Positions 1 through 8,659 are shown, numbered from the stretch's first letter. The stretch: 64,000 bases of DNA from Methanocaldococcus villosus KIN24-T80 (GCF_000371805.1 NZ_AQUK01000001.1:818268-882267), one strand, 5' to 3'. Made by a program: numbers and translations. Notes: a model not told the origin generated them from the sequence alone.

Positions 1-86
1 GCTCCCAACGCATAGAGGATGATTTTTTCTTCTGGTTCTAATTCTTCAAATATTTTTTTAGATAATTTGACATTTTCATCCCTCAA
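1..86 (-). CDS. 5' end of an unidentified gene running off the left edge
   Basis: On the minus strand a frame stays open from just after the methyltransferase stop to the window edge. It reads roughly RDENVKLSKKIFEELEPEEK and continues to the edge. The only plausible start is a TTG at 86, and I see no ribosome binding site for it. The frame lies directly downstream of the methyltransferase on the same strand, so a co-transcribed partner gene is likely. About 28 residues are visible, too few for a family assignment, and the start could be wrong. Confidence 0.25.
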   Translation of the reverse strand, partial: MRDENVKLSKKIFEELEPEEKIILYALG

Positions 87-96
87 AAGTTTGAAT

Positions 97-3072
97 TTAA
101 AATGCTTTGCCTTCCAAAAATCTTACTAATCTTCTTATCAAATAAAGTTCATAAATTTTATCTTTTTTAAGTTGTTTATCAATCTCACTATCTTTTTTTC
201 CTGAATACAATTTAGCAAACACACTCGTATAGTATTTGTTTATTAGTTTGGCAATGTTTATTGCCTCTTCAGTTTCTGTTGGGTATTTATTCCTCAATTC
301 TTCAAGGTTAGATTTAAAGGTACTTATTGGATATGCAAAAGCATAATATTCAAGTAAGTGAAGGATATCTATTGATGTTTTTATTTCTGGATTTGTTGGG
401 TTTATGTTCTTCTCAATTAAAAACTGATAGAGATATTTCTCATCAAGTTCTTTTATCAAATCTGGAGAGTTTAAAACAAAACCTTTATCATCCCTTTTTA
501 TTAGTTTATATTCAACTGCATTTCTTGCATCAATTCCAGTTGAAATATTTAATAAGATTAAATCCCCACTGCCTAAGGTTTTATTACCAAATAAGATTTT
601 ATAAGTTGTATAGAAAAGACCGGGTTTTGAAAGGATTTTTAAAGTTCCTTCTTTTTCTTTTGAAATAGCATCTATAATGCTGTATATTGTTAATGGATAA
701 ATATATCTTTCAAGAATATCCTTTGTTGTTAGTTTTCCTTCTGGGCTTACAATTTCATTGTATTGGGTTACCTCTTCCAATATGCCTGCCATCACTCCAT
801 ATAGCAAATCTAAATCATGCTGTCCATGTTTTATTAATAATTCTGCTGTTTCTTTCCCTTTCTCTCTTAGTTTTGGTATTAAATTTGAAATTAGGATTTT
901 ATCTTTTAGAGTTTTCTTTTTCCAGACGGCAATTATTGAAGTATCTAAAGACAGTTTACCTCTTGATACAATACTCTGTTTTGATTCTGTTGATAGAGGG
1001 ATGGCTCTTGTTATTGTTAGTTTTGCCCTCTTCCACCCAGCCTCTAAGAGAGTTGCCCAAGATTCTGGATTTGTATGGGCATAGTAAGTGATTAATAAAC
1101 CATCATCCTTTAGATGGTTTTTCATAGATATAAATGCCTGTGAGAAGAGGTTTTCAAAATGTTTTTCTGCAACTTTATTTTTGTTATTTTCATTCATAAA
1201 TCTTCCTGAATTTTTAGAAACCTCCCTTTTAGCAAACTCTTGCCATTGGGTTTTTATTTCCTTGTATTTTTTACCAATCATCTTAAAGAATGCCTCTTTG
1301 TGGAACCTTGGAACCAACTTATTGTCTTCAACATCTGATAAAGCCCTTTTAAGCCACACATAGTAGAAGTCTGAAAGCTCAGTATATGGGACATCATCAG
1401 CATATGGTGGGTCTGTTACTATGAGGTCGAATTTTTCTCCGAGGTTCAAAGAGGTGGCGTCGCCCTGAAGGACCTTGATAGTATTCGTTTTCGTGAAGTC
1501 CGTAAGGGTCTTCTGGCTTGAGGGAGCGAGGGCGGAGGTGAGGTAATCAATCCCCCTTAGCTCTTTTTGGATAGACTTTACAAACGAACCTACGGCAAGG
1601 GCACTTGTGGGCACAACATCACACCAATTCCACATCATTGAAATTCCCCTAACTGCTATTGTTCTTTTATTCGTAAGCCAAACAACCTCCCAATATGTTT
1701 GCATTGAATTGAAATCCACATAGTTTATCAAAGCCACACTCAAGTACGTCGCTATTGCTTCAGCATACTCGAATGCCTTCTCTTTATCCCAACCTTCCTT
1801 GAGCTTTTCCTCCTCAACTCTTTTACCAACCTCTCTTATTAGCTTTACAATCTTTACCAGTGTGAGGAGCTGACGGGGGTTAAAGAGTTTATACCATTCA
1901 GTCATACCATATAGAATTGGAAACAGATACCTCACACTATAATATGAAATAGGCTCACTCGGAACATCTGGATCTCCCTTCTCAATTAGCTTTCTAACTT
2001 TCTCTTTCGCCTTCTCAAGCTTTATATTATCCTCCTCTGTTGCTGGTTCAAACTCCAAATCCCTATCTTTTATTTTCACTTTAACCAATAATCTCTGCCT
2101 TGCAAAACTCTCATCACCTTCATGATATTTTCTTAAAGCAAACTTGACATAGAAATCAACATCCTTATTTTTTGGTTTTTCAATGTAATGGTTCCCTACT
2201 TTGTCAGCAAACTTTATGATATTTCCACAATATAGACAAATAGCTTGGTTCCTTTTTGGTTCAATATTTGCATTAGGGACTACAAGCTCTAAATCACCAA
2301 TTTTTATTTTATTTTTATCAACTTTTGCCTCATTTAAGCTTAAATTATTCTCTTTAGCTATTTTATTGACATCAACAACCTCTATATCAACTTTATCCTC
2401 TTTTTTAACAGCTTTCATAAATGCTAATCTCTTATAGCCTTTTTTATTATCTTTAACCCTTGCCAGCCAATAGTTGCCTATTAAAGGTGTCCATTTTCCA
2501 CAGTGAGGGCATTTTATCTCCCAAGTTCCTATATAAACAGCAACATCCTCATCATAAAGTTCTTTAATTTCAGGATCATTTTTAAGTTGCTCAGTAATCC
2601 AATTCCCCCATTTCTCAACATCTTTAATTAAACTCTTCCCAAACTTCTTAGGATACTCTAAAACGGCTTTTAAAAATATGTATGTTGTTGGTAGTAACTC
2701 AACAGCAGTGACTTCTAACCCCAACCTCAACCCTTCTAATGGGATAGAACCAAAACCAGCAAATGGATCTAACAATTTTTTACCTTCAAAGTATTTTTTT
2801 AAATCATTAGGTATTCTTGGGTTAAATCTATGTGGGGTATTTTCATCAAGACATACTAATTTTTTAAACCTCTCTACTCCAATGTCATAAGGCAATAAAG
2901 CCCCAGCAATAACACTCCTAACGCCAATTAATGGTTTTCTTGTCCAATAAAATACCATCTCCCAATATGGAGGTCTTGCAGGCCCTTTCTCTTTTTCACT
3001 CTTTTCATTAATTTCTCTTATTGGAAACTTTGGATTTTCTATAAATCTTCTCTCAATATCTTCCATGTCCAC
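97..3072 (-). CDS. DUF1156-type adenine-specific DNA methyltransferase with zinc ribbon
   Basis: A large putative N6-adenine DNA methyltransferase of 991 residues. The N-terminus (about 46-60, TRKPLIGVRSVIAGALL) matches the DUF1156 signature. A SAM-binding DPFAGFGS motif follows at about 102. Two Cys pairs, CPHC at about 188 and CLYC at about 279, form a probable zinc ribbon, and the catalytic DPPY is at 554-557. From family knowledge, such enzymes often sit with DUF499 ATPases and helicases in modification or defence loci; here the next gene lies outside the window. Codons for residues about 500-546 are distinctly GC-richer than the rest, which hints at a mosaic origin. The ATG is preceded by a GGAGGGTGGAC-like purine-rich stretch. 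Role in defence is an inference. Confidence 0.85.
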   Translation of the reverse strand: MDMEDIERRFIENPKFPIREINEKSEKEKGPARPPYWEMVFYWTRKPLIGVRSVIAGALLPYDIGVERFKKLVCLDENTPHRFNPRIPNDLKKYFEGKKLLDPFAGFGSIPLEGLRLGLEVTAVELLPTTYIFLKAVLEYPKKFGKSLIKDVEKWGNWITEQLKNDPEIKELYDEDVAVYIGTWEIKCPHCGKWTPLIGNYWLARVKDNKKGYKRLAFMKAVKKEDKVDIEVVDVNKIAKENNLSLNEAKVDKNKIKIGDLELVVPNANIEPKRNQAICLYCGNIIKFADKVGNHYIEKPKNKDVDFYVKFALRKYHEGDESFARQRLLVKVKIKDRDLEFEPATEEDNIKLEKAKEKVRKLIEKGDPDVPSEPISYYSVRYLFPILYGMTEWYKLFNPRQLLTLVKIVKLIREVGKRVEEEKLKEGWDKEKAFEYAEAIATYLSVALINYVDFNSMQTYWEVVWLTNKRTIAVRGISMMWNWCDVVPTSALAVGSFVKSIQKELRGIDYLTSALAPSSQKTLTDFTKTNTIKVLQGDATSLNLGEKFDLIVTDPPYADDVPYTELSDFYYVWLKRALSDVEDNKLVPRFHKEAFFKMIGKKYKEIKTQWQEFAKREVSKNSGRFMNENNKNKVAEKHFENLFSQAFISMKNHLKDDGLLITYYAHTNPESWATLLEAGWKRAKLTITRAIPLSTESKQSIVSRGKLSLDTSIIAVWKKKTLKDKILISNLIPKLREKGKETAELLIKHGQHDLDLLYGVMAGILEEVTQYNEIVSPEGKLTTKDILERYIYPLTIYSIIDAISKEKEGTLKILSKPGLFYTTYKILFGNKTLGSGDLILLNISTGIDARNAVEYKLIKRDDKGFVLNSPDLIKELDEKYLYQFLIEKNINPTNPEIKTSIDILHLLEYYAFAYPISTFKSNLEELRNKYPTETEEAINIAKLINKYYTSVFAKLYSGKKDSEIDKQLKKDKIYELYLIRRLVRFLEGKAF

Positions 3073-3165
3073 CCTCCACTTTAGATAGATGTAATAGCAA
3101 TAAGGAAGGGTATTGAATAAAACATTAAAATATGTCTACTTTTAACTTTTAGAGCTCTTTACCTT

Positions 3166-3384
3166 TTATATTTCTAAGAACTCTTCCTTTGTGGAAGTAG
3201 CATATTTTCTTAAATCATAATAGAAAAATATTATATCTTTCTCAGATAATTCTTCAATAACTTTTAACATCACTGTAATTTTTCCTGACGATTTAGAGCC
3301 ATAAACAAAGAGTATAGTGTTTGGTTCTAATTGGCAATAGGTTTTTAAATAATTTACTTCTTCCTCTCTATTATAGAATTTCAA
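3166..3384 (-). pseudogene. N-terminal fragment of an archaeal P-loop ATPase
   Basis: Only the first 72 residues of an archaeal ATPase (Pfam Arch_ATPase type) remain. They include the typical start (KFYNREEEVNYL) and a Walker A-like GSKSSGKI in which the usual Thr/Ser after GK is Ile. Intact family members run to several hundred residues, so the switch and sensor parts are lost. A TTG start follows a good GGTGAT site, so the fragment may still be translated. It resembles the N-terminus of the broken ATPase gene at 27008. Most likely decay of a lineage-expanded family. Confidence 0.6.
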
Positions 3385-3424
3385 TTAAATCACCAAAAAT
3401 AATAAAATGCAAAAAATAGAAAAA

Positions 3425-3796
3425 TTATAATTTTTCAACTTCAACTAATATTAACATCCCTATTAAATCATTTTTCTTAACAACTCCATCACAACCACAG
3501 GCAAATGTTGCCATATCAGCAGATCTTTCTGCATCTAATGGTAATGGAATGTCTTCCCCAATGGCAATTACATGACCTAACCTATGTCTTGCATAGGCAC
3601 ATAAGATGGTTAGGTGATTTGGAGGGATCTTTATTTTCTTGATTTTTATTGGTTTTACCTCACCTAATTTAAACTCTTTATCTTCATCAGCTACAATAGG
3701 AACCAATTTAACATTTTCATTTTTTATTTTAAATATGCGCTCCTTAGCTTTCACCATTTTTATAGCACTTGGTAATCTACCCAACACCCTAAACAT
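3425..3796 (-). CDS. DUF22 family protein
   Basis: A conserved archaeal protein of unknown function, recognised from the segment [20 protein letters not shown] and the ACGCDG motif (both histidine/cysteine bearing, which may suggest metal binding). The frame is open to a TTG at 3823, but the ATG at 3796, preceded by GAGGGAGA and overlapping the atpD stop (AATGTTTAG), is the better start and gives about 123 residues. It lies directly downstream of atpD on the same strand with an 8-bp overlap, so the two are probably co-transcribed. Function not known. Confidence 0.75.
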   Translation of the reverse strand: MFRVLGRLPSAIKMVKAKERIFKIKNENVKLVPIVADEDKEFKLGEVKPIKIKKIKIPPNHLTILCAYARHRLGHVIAIGEDIPLPLDAERSADMATFACGCDGVVKKNDLIGMLILVEVEKL

Positions 3797-4439
3797 TTTC
3801 TCCCTCTTCTTCCCTCTTTTCAATTCTTGATTTAATCAATTTTAGCCTAAAGAAGTTCTCTCTTTCCATCTCATCTAATCTCATAGATATGTATTTCTTT
3901 AAACTTTTCAATCTTGGGATTATTATGTATTCTAAAGCATTAACTCTTCTCTTAGTTTTTATTATCTCTTCAGCTAATAACCTTACAGAAGTTTCTATTT
4001 CAGCCAATTCAGTTATTAATTCTAAAGCCTCTTCAAACTTTTTAGCAGCTTCATCTAATTTAGAAGACACTCCATATGGGGAATATCCTCTTTCACCAAC
4101 CTTTCTCTTAACATTATATATTTCAAAAGTAGGAACAGTAACACCCATTATATTCTTTGTATCCACATCTATTTCTATTTTATCATTCTTAGCAGCAAAA
4201 GAGGCTTCTTTAACAGCTAAAGTACCCATAGAAACTTCAGCTAATGTTAAATCTTTATATGCTTCTTCTAATTTTTTTTCAACTTTCTCTCTTAAATCCT
4301 GAGCTAAATCAATAATCTGGAAAAATTCCATAATTAAGGCATCTCTTTTCTGCTTTAAAAGTTTATGTCCCTTTTCAGCTAATTTTATCTTATTCTTCAA
4401 CTTTAAAAGTTCCATTCTTGTAGGGTTAACTCTTTGCAT
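3789..4439 (-). CDS. atpD: A-type ATP synthase subunit D
   Basis: Subunit D of the archaeal A1Ao ATP synthase, the central-stalk rotor subunit that links the A3B3 catalytic head to the membrane ring. The start [20 protein letters not shown] and the long amphipathic helices at both termini around a short middle region are characteristic, and 216 residues is the normal family length. The ATG follows GGTGAAATAG. The gene is separate from the main ATP synthase operon here; neighbours are DUF22 downstream and purE upstream on the same strand. Confidence 0.95.
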   Translation of the reverse strand: MQRVNPTRMELLKLKNKIKLAEKGHKLLKQKRDALIMEFFQIIDLAQDLREKVEKKLEEAYKDLTLAEVSMGTLAVKEASFAAKNDKIEIDVDTKNIMGVTVPTFEIYNVKRKVGERGYSPYGVSSKLDEAAKKFEEALELITELAEIETSVRLLAEEIIKTKRRVNALEYIIIPRLKSLKKYISMRLDEMERENFFRLKLIKSRIEKREEEGENV

Positions 4440-4449
4440 CTATTTCACC

Positions 4450-4923
4450 TTATTTAAACATCTTTTTTATTTTTTCATCAGAATTATAAACTTTTTCTTT
4501 CATCTTATTCCTATATTCTAACAATTTGTTGTAAAGCTCTTTATCTTTTAGGGCTAATATTTGTAGAGCTAATATAGCAGCATTCTCCCCTCTATCCACT
4601 CCAACTGTTGCTACAGGCACACCTGGAGGCATTTGAACAGAACTAAGAAGAGCATCTAACCCACAAAGCTTGACATCAACAGGGACAGCTATTACAGGCT
4701 TTAATGTTAAACTTGCTATAACACCTGGTAAATGAGCTGCTAATCCAGCTATGGCAATAAAAACTTCTATCTCTGGGTTTTTAACAATCTCTTCTATAAG
4801 TTCTGGGGTTCTATGAGCAGAAGCTACTCTAACTTCATATTTAACATTAAATTCTTTTAAAACATTAATAGCCTTTTCTGCTATTTTTAAGTCACTCTCA
4901 CTACCCATTATTATACATATCAC
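4450..4923 (-). CDS. purE: PurE, phosphoribosylaminoimidazole carboxylase
   Basis: PurE converts aminoimidazole ribotide, directly or through the N5-carboxy form, to CAIR in purine synthesis. The signature N-terminus ([15 protein letters not shown]), SAHRTPE and [10 protein letters not shown] are all present in 157 residues. Whether it acts as a mutase with PurK or as a direct carboxylase cannot be told from this window; no purK is seen here. The start is GTG, after GGTGAAAAA, and overlaps the stop of the upstream CBS gene (AAGTGA), so the two are translationally coupled. Confidence 0.93.
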   Translation of the reverse strand: MICIIMGSESDLKIAEKAINVLKEFNVKYEVRVASAHRTPELIEEIVKNPEIEVFIAIAGLAAHLPGVIASLTLKPVIAVPVDVKLCGLDALLSSVQMPPGVPVATVGVDRGENAAILALQILALKDKELYNKLLEYRNKMKEKVYNSDEKIKKMFK

Positions 4924-5276
4924 TTTTTCACCTTTAGGATATCAAATATACTTAGAACCCCAACTAATTTATTATTTTTAATAACAGGATATGCTATAAT
5001 TCTCTTGTTTATCATCTCATTTATAAAATTTTCATCTATTTCATCATCTTCATTTAAGACTTTTATTTCATATAGATAAAGCATAACATCCTCCACCTTA
5101 GAGTGCTTACAACTTGTAAGTATGGACAACACATCTATCCATCCCACTAATTCATCATCTTCAACAACAGGGGCATAGTAAAGCCTCTCATTGTACAATA
5201 AAGAAATAACATCACCAACTACATCATTTGGAGAAACTTTAATAAAATTCTTACTCATAACATCTTTTACTTTCAC
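4920..5276 (-). CDS. CBS-domain pair protein
   Basis: A 118-residue protein made almost entirely of two CBS motifs. The first begins [20 protein letters not shown]; the second ends with the [17 protein letters not shown] segment. Such pairs bind adenine nucleotides or SAM and act as energy-status sensors. The GTG start at 5276 has a good GGTGAGATT site and a TATA-like element about 31-39 bp upstream. The stop overlaps the purE start, which suggests co-regulation with purine synthesis, but no partner domain is fused and the ligand is unknown. Confidence 0.85.
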   Translation of the reverse strand: MKVKDVMSKNFIKVSPNDVVGDVISLLYNERLYYAPVVEDDELVGWIDVLSILTSCKHSKVEDVMLYLYEIKVLNEDDEIDENFINEMINKRIIAYPVIKNNKLVGVLSIFDILKVKK

Positions 5277-5306
5277 AATCTCACCTATTTATTTTCTTTA
5301 TATTGA

Positions 5307-5315
5307 TTATATAAA
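5307..5315 (-). promoter_or_regulatory. TATA element for the CBS-purE-atpD-DUF22 operon
   Basis: Read on the minus strand this is TTTATATAA, 31-39 bp upstream of the GTG start of the CBS gene. That fits an archaeal TATA box with a very short leader. It lies back to back with the element at 5340 in a divergent spacer of about 100 bp. Confidence 0.5.
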
Positions 5316-5339
5316 AACTTATTAATTTTTAATAAAAAA

Positions 5340-5347
5340 CTATATAT
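5340..5347 (+). promoter_or_regulatory. TATA element for the small ORF-IPK-operon
   Basis: CTATATAT lies about 37-44 bp upstream of the preferred ATG at 5384. It is the other half of the divergent spacer shared with the CBS-purE operon. Confidence 0.45.
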
Positions 5348-5383
5348 CTTATCATCCAACTTATTAGGTATTTGGGGATGGCT

Positions 5384-5560
5384 ATGGAAAGAGAGAAAAT
5401 AATAAAAAAATTATTACATACATTAGAACATACAGAAGAACATTTTGAGACTATAATACAACTATTAAAAGATTTAAATTTAGATTGTAAAGAGTATGAA
5501 GAGCTTTATAATAAGCTTAAAGAAGCTAATGAAAAAATTAAAAAAGTTGTGGGAGGATGA
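5384..5560 (+). CDS. Small helical protein upstream of isopentenyl phosphate kinase
   Basis: A highly charged protein of about 58 residues, predicted to be two helices (REKIIKKLLHTLEHTEEHFE, then a Lys/Glu-rich helix ending KKVVGG). It has no signal peptide and no recognisable family motif. Possible starts are TTG 5372, ATG 5378 and ATG 5384; the last has GGGGAT placed like a normal site. Its stop overlaps the next start (GGAGGATGA), so it is translationally coupled to the kinase gene. Function unknown. Confidence 0.6.
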   Translation: MEREKIIKKLLHTLEHTEEHFETIIQLLKDLNLDCKEYEELYNKLKEANEKIKKVVGG

Positions 5561-6285
5561 TACTTAAGTTAGGAGGTAGTGTATTGTCTGATAAGAAAAT
5601 ACCTTTTTCTGTTAATTGGGATAATTTAGAAAGAATAGCTATGGAAATTAAAAAAGCTTCTGTAGATGATCTTATTATTGTTCATGGTGGAGGATCTTTT
5701 GGACATCCTATTGCTAAAAAATATATGAAAAATGGGCAATTTATAAATATGCATAAGGGATTTTGGGAAATACAAAGAGCTATGAGAAGATTTAATAATA
5801 TTATTATTGATACATTACAAAGTTATGATATTCCCGCAGTTTCAATACAGCCCTCTTCTTTTGTAGTTTATAAAGGAGAAATAGTTTTTGATGTATCAGC
5901 AATAAAAGAGTTTTTAAAAAAGAAATTTGTCCCTGTCATTCATGGAGATATAATTATTGGAGAAGATTATAAAATTCTCTCTGGTGATGACATAGCCCCA
6001 TATTTAGCTAAAACATTAGGTTTGAGACTTTTATATGCTACAGATGTTGATGGTGTTTATGTTAATGGGAAGGTTATAGAGAGAATAGATAAGGAGAATG
6101 TAGAGGATGTGCTAAAACATTTATCTGGTTCTAATGGAATAGATGTTACTGGAGGAATGAGGTATAAGATAGAGATGTTAATTAAAAATAAGTTAAATGC
6201 TATTATATTTAATGGAAATAAAAGAGATAATATCTATAAAGCTTTAAAAGGAGAAAAGATAGGGACAGAGATAATATTAGAGTAA
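5557..6285 (+). CDS. Isopentenyl phosphate kinase
   Basis: Phosphorylates isopentenyl phosphate to isopentenyl diphosphate in the modified archaeal mevalonate pathway that supplies lipid isoprenoids. It is an amino-acid-kinase-fold protein of 242 residues: [13 protein letters not shown] at the N-terminus, HGGGSFGHP about residues 44-52, the family-typical [15 protein letters not shown] segment, and [10 protein letters not shown]. The sequence matches my recollection of M. jannaschii MJ0044. The last bases, including the stop codon, overlap the 3' end of the convergent secG gene by 9 bp. Confidence 0.94.
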   Translation: MILKLGGSVLSDKKIPFSVNWDNLERIAMEIKKASVDDLIIVHGGGSFGHPIAKKYMKNGQFINMHKGFWEIQRAMRRFNNIIIDTLQSYDIPAVSIQPSSFVVYKGEIVFDVSAIKEFLKKKFVPVIHGDIIIGEDYKILSGDDIAPYLAKTLGLRLLYATDVDGVYVNGKVIERIDKENVEDVLKHLSGSNGIDVTGGMRYKIEMLIKNKLNAIIFNGNKRDNIYKALKGEKIGTEIILE

Positions 6286-6438
6286 TCTACCATATGTTAA
6301 TATAGTTTCAATAATAATAAATGCTACTGTAAGCCCAATAACATGTTCAGGTTTAACTTTTATTTTTGATAAACTTTCATCCATATATCTAACTAATCCT
6401 GCACTAGTTGCCAAACCTCTTTCTTCTCTTTTACTCAT
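6277..6438 (-). CDS. secG: Preprotein translocase subunit Sec61-beta (SecG)
   Basis: The small third subunit of the SecYE-beta protein-conducting channel in the cytoplasmic membrane. The translation is 53 residues. It has a soluble N-terminus ([20 protein letters not shown]) followed by the conserved KIKVKPEHV segment and a single C-terminal membrane helix ([17 protein letters not shown]). This matches archaeal Sec61-beta almost along its whole length. The start ATG follows GAGGGGGATTT. Being under 60 codons it is easily missed. Its stop codon lies inside the end of the convergent IPK gene. Confidence 0.95.
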   Translation of the reverse strand: MSKREERGLATSAGLVRYMDESLSKIKVKPEHVIGLTVAFIIIETILTYGRLL

Positions 6439-6482
6439 AAATCCCCCTCATAAATGTTATTAAGTTATTAGATAAAGAAACA

Positions 6483-6490
6483 TTTATATA
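6483..6490 (+). promoter_or_regulatory. TATA element of the selenoprotein gene
   Basis: TTTATATA, 33-40 bp upstream of the ATG at 6523, with GGTGAT at 6514-6519 as ribosome binding site. It lies in the divergent spacer shared with secG. Confidence 0.5.
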
Positions 6491-6522
6491 TTATTTTTCT
6501 TATAATAGTTTATGGTGATGTC

Positions 6523-6804
6523 ATGAATTTGAACATAGATGAAAAAGCTATAGATTTTATAATGAAAAAATTAAAAGAAAATAAAAAAGATGCAGTAGTT
6601 ATACATTTCTCTGGTTTTAGTTGAAGAGGCCCTAAATTTGATGTGGTAATAAAAGACCCTTCCCCAAATGATGAATTAGTCTATGATAAAGAATTTAAAA
6701 TATATGTTGATCCAATAGTGAAACAGTTTTTAGATGGAGGTAAAATTAAATTAGTTTATAAAAAATCAATATTTGGGGAAGGGGTTAATGTGGTTATCTG
6801 CTAA
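6523..6804 (+). CDS. HesB-like selenoprotein (in-frame TGA = selenocysteine at residue 34)
   Basis: A 93-residue protein if the TGA at 6622-6624 is read as selenocysteine. ATG 6523 has a perfect GGTGAT site. The frame continues after the TGA without another stop to TAA 6802-6804, and the context FSGFS-U-RGPKFDVVIKD is the HesB/IscA-like selenoprotein seen in Methanocaldococcus. It ends with a Cys (VNVVIC). An archaeal SECIS hairpin directly overlaps the stop codon. HesB/IscA-fold proteins are linked to Fe-S cluster assembly; the exact role of this Sec-containing branch is not known. A standard gene finder would miss it or split it at the TGA. Confidence 0.9.
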
Positions 6805-6831
6805 CGGAACCCATTATTGGGACGTTAGCAG
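6798..6831 (+). promoter_or_regulatory. Archaeal SECIS element in the selenoprotein 3' end
   Basis: A hairpin with a 9-bp lower stem (CTGCTAACG 6798-6806 with CGTTAGCAG 6823-6831), the invariant GAA on the 5' side (6807-6809), an opposing unpaired A (6822), a 4-bp GC-rich upper stem (CCCA/TGGG) and a TTAT loop. This is the archaeal SECIS architecture that directs UGA recoding. The selenoprotein stop codon lies in the 5' arm, and the stop codon of the convergent gene (6825-6827) lies in the 3' arm. Confidence 0.93.
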
Positions 6832-7457
6832 ACTAAACTTTTAACCTCCTTATATATTTTATTCTTATCCTTTTCAAATAGATTGTCTAATATGTAAATA
6901 TTATACTCATAAAAAACTTCCTCTTTTTTTATTATATTAAACTTCTTAGAGCTTATTAAAAGGCCAAAATCAGCATTTAATGTGGTTATTAAACCAAAGA
7001 GTTTTAAAATGTCATTTGCAAATATTGCTCTATTCTTACATTCACCTACTATCCTATTTTTCCCATTTAAGAGCATATCTATCTCTGTAAAATGTCTATT
7101 GTTATAATAGACATTAAGATTTCTCATTACCTCTATATCACTAAATAGAATAAAAAATGAGTAGCAAATAAATAATTCAAAGATTATTCCTTTTGAAAGT
7201 GACATTAGATTTATTTCTTTATTTAGCTCATCCAATAATTTTAGGAAATATTCATCTATTTCATGAATTTTTTGAAGTCTGTTAATATTTTTTATCTCAC
7301 TCAATAAAAAGTTGTTAAAAATTGCTTTTCTATATCTTAATTTATTTAAAGCTAAATTAAAAAACTCATAAAGCTTATTTTCTTCTTCTAACTTAATACC
7401 CTCTAACATGTAATTTCCTATTTTAACCTTTATTTTCTTCTCTCCTTTAAATAACAT
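6825..7457 (-). CDS. PD-(D/E)XK nuclease-like protein
   Basis: A 210-residue protein of unknown role. The centre holds a probable PD-(D/E)XK nuclease core: a helix containing a Glu (KGIIFELFICYSFF), then FTEIDMLL and, after a short strand, VGECKNRA, giving the E...D...ExK arrangement. The layout resembles the nuclease half of Card1/Can2-type proteins, but there is no CARF domain here. It is the last gene of a minus-strand run with the ferredoxin and purQ genes. Its stop codon falls within the SECIS of the convergent selenoprotein gene. The substrate is unknown, so the call rests on the motif only. Confidence 0.55.
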   Translation of the reverse strand: MLFKGEKKIKVKIGNYMLEGIKLEEENKLYEFFNLALNKLRYRKAIFNNFLLSEIKNINRLQKIHEIDEYFLKLLDELNKEINLMSLSKGIIFELFICYSFFILFSDIEVMRNLNVYYNNRHFTEIDMLLNGKNRIVGECKNRAIFANDILKLFGLITTLNADFGLLISSKKFNIIKKEEVFYEYNIYILDNLFEKDKNKIYKEVKSLVC

Positions 7458-7463
7458 CTTCTA

Positions 7464-7694
7464 TCAACCAATATATAAAGCTCCATATCTACAGACTTTT
7501 ATACAGGAGTAACACATATCACAATTTTGAGGATTTGCTAAAATAACTTTTCCATCCTTAATCACAAAAACATTATTTTTACAAACTCTTACACATGCTG
7601 TACAGTTTTTACACTTATCATAATCAATCCTAATCCTCTTTTCCTCATTAGTTGTTTTCTTTTTAAATAAAAAATTAAAGATCTTTGATAGCAT
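7464..7694 (-). CDS. 2[4Fe-4S] ferredoxin
   Basis: A 76-residue polyferredoxin-type protein. A basic, hydrophobic N-terminal tail of about 20 residues precedes two clusters of cysteines, CKNCTACVRVC and CDMCYSCIKVC, each a CxxCxxCxxxC pattern expected to bind one [4Fe-4S] cluster. An intracellular electron carrier; its partner is not evident. It overlaps the 3' end of purQ by 20 bp and is 6 bp from the nuclease-like gene, so all three probably share a transcript. Confidence 0.85.
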   Translation of the reverse strand: MLSKIFNFLFKKKTTNEEKRIRIDYDKCKNCTACVRVCKNNVFVIKDGKVILANPQNCDMCYSCIKVCRYGALYIG

Positions 7695-8361
7695 GAAGCA
7701 TCCCTTTAAAAACCTTTAATCCATCATCAGATCCCAATATCTTTTCAGAAGCTCTCTCTGGATGAGGCATCATTAATAGACAGTTGTAATCTTCATTACA
7801 TACACCTGCTATATTATCAATAGAACCATTAGGGTTAGCATCCTCTGTAATCTCTCCAGTTTCATCACAGTATTTAAATACAATCATATCTTTTTTATAA
7901 AGATAGTCTAATGTTTCATCATCAGCATAATATCTACCTTCAGCATGAGCTATAGGTATTTTAAGAACTTCTCCTTTTTTATAAAACTGTGTAAAAGGAG
8001 TTTTATTATTTTCAACCCTTATATAAACCCATCTACATATAAACCTTGCATTTTTATTTAATGTGAAAACCCCTTTAGAAAATCCTGCTTCTAATCCAAT
8101 TTGAGCCCCATTACAGATCCCTAAAACAGGATATCCTTTATTAATCATTTCCCTAATCTCATTTATAATTCCTGTCCTTGCAGCAATAGCTCCTGCTCTT
8201 AAATAATCTCCATATGAAAATCCTCCTGGAAGAACAGCTGCTTTATATTTATCCAATTTTTCAGTGTAAAATACAAGATCTGCCTTACCACCAGCTAATG
8301 TTATTGCTTTACAAACATCTAAATCACAATTACTTCCAAGAAACTTTATTACAGCTATCAT
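7675..8361 (-). CDS. purQ: PurQ, FGAM synthase glutaminase subunit
   Basis: The class I glutaminase subunit of phosphoribosylformylglycinamidine synthase, which feeds ammonia to PurL in purine synthesis. It begins IAVIKFLGSNCDLD, contains LPGGFSYGDYLRAGAIAA, the nucleophile Cys83 in GICNG, and the His/Glu of the C-terminal MMPHPE motif. At 228 residues it has the usual length of separate PurQ proteins. It needs PurS and PurL, neither of which is in this window. The start follows GAGTGAAATT. Confidence 0.95.
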   Translation of the reverse strand: MIAVIKFLGSNCDLDVCKAITLAGGKADLVFYTEKLDKYKAAVLPGGFSYGDYLRAGAIAARTGIINEIREMINKGYPVLGICNGAQIGLEAGFSKGVFTLNKNARFICRWVYIRVENNKTPFTQFYKKGEVLKIPIAHAEGRYYADDETLDYLYKKDMIVFKYCDETGEITEDANPNGSIDNIAGVCNEDYNCLLMMPHPERASEKILGSDDGLKVFKGMLHAIKDL

Positions 8362-8365
8362 AATT

Positions 8366-8659
8366 TCACTCTAACTCTGATGTTATGACATTCAATATCT
8401 CCTTAATTAGTATGGGCATTTTATCAGTTCTTTTAGAGAGTTCAATAATTTTTCTTTTTAGCCTTTCATCATCACACTCTTTTATATCCCTACCTTTAAT
8501 TGTTTTTCTTCCTTCTCTCTTAGCATTTTTCTCAGCAGTTTCTGTGATGATTTTTATTATTTCTAAAAGAATATTATTAAGCTCATCAACAGCTTCACTT
8601 GAGATATTCAATTTTGTGTATTGTTTCATAATCTTTTTTATTCTTGTTTTTGGTAACAT
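8366..8659 (-). CDS. Archaeal histone with C-terminal extension (MJ1647 type)
   Basis: A DNA-binding histone-fold protein of 97 residues. The fold covers about residues 1-68, including EGRKTIKGRDIKECDDERLK. A C-terminal helical extension (LSKRTDKMPILIKEILNVIT) distinguishes it from ordinary 67-residue archaeal histones. It matches my recollection of M. jannaschii MJ1647, whose extension mediates tetramerisation and bridging of two DNA duplexes. It abuts the gfcR gene (stop and start share a base), so the two are likely co-transcribed. Confidence 0.92.
   Translation of the reverse strand: MLPKTRIKKIMKQYTKLNISSEAVDELNNILLEIIKIITETAEKNAKREGRKTIKGRDIKECDDERLKRKIIELSKRTDKMPILIKEILNVITSELE

Noticed and set aside
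758-1363. Plus-strand ORFs over the DUF1156 methyltransferase
   Set aside because: They have no ribosome sites or domain motifs and overlap a gene with intact catalytic motifs.
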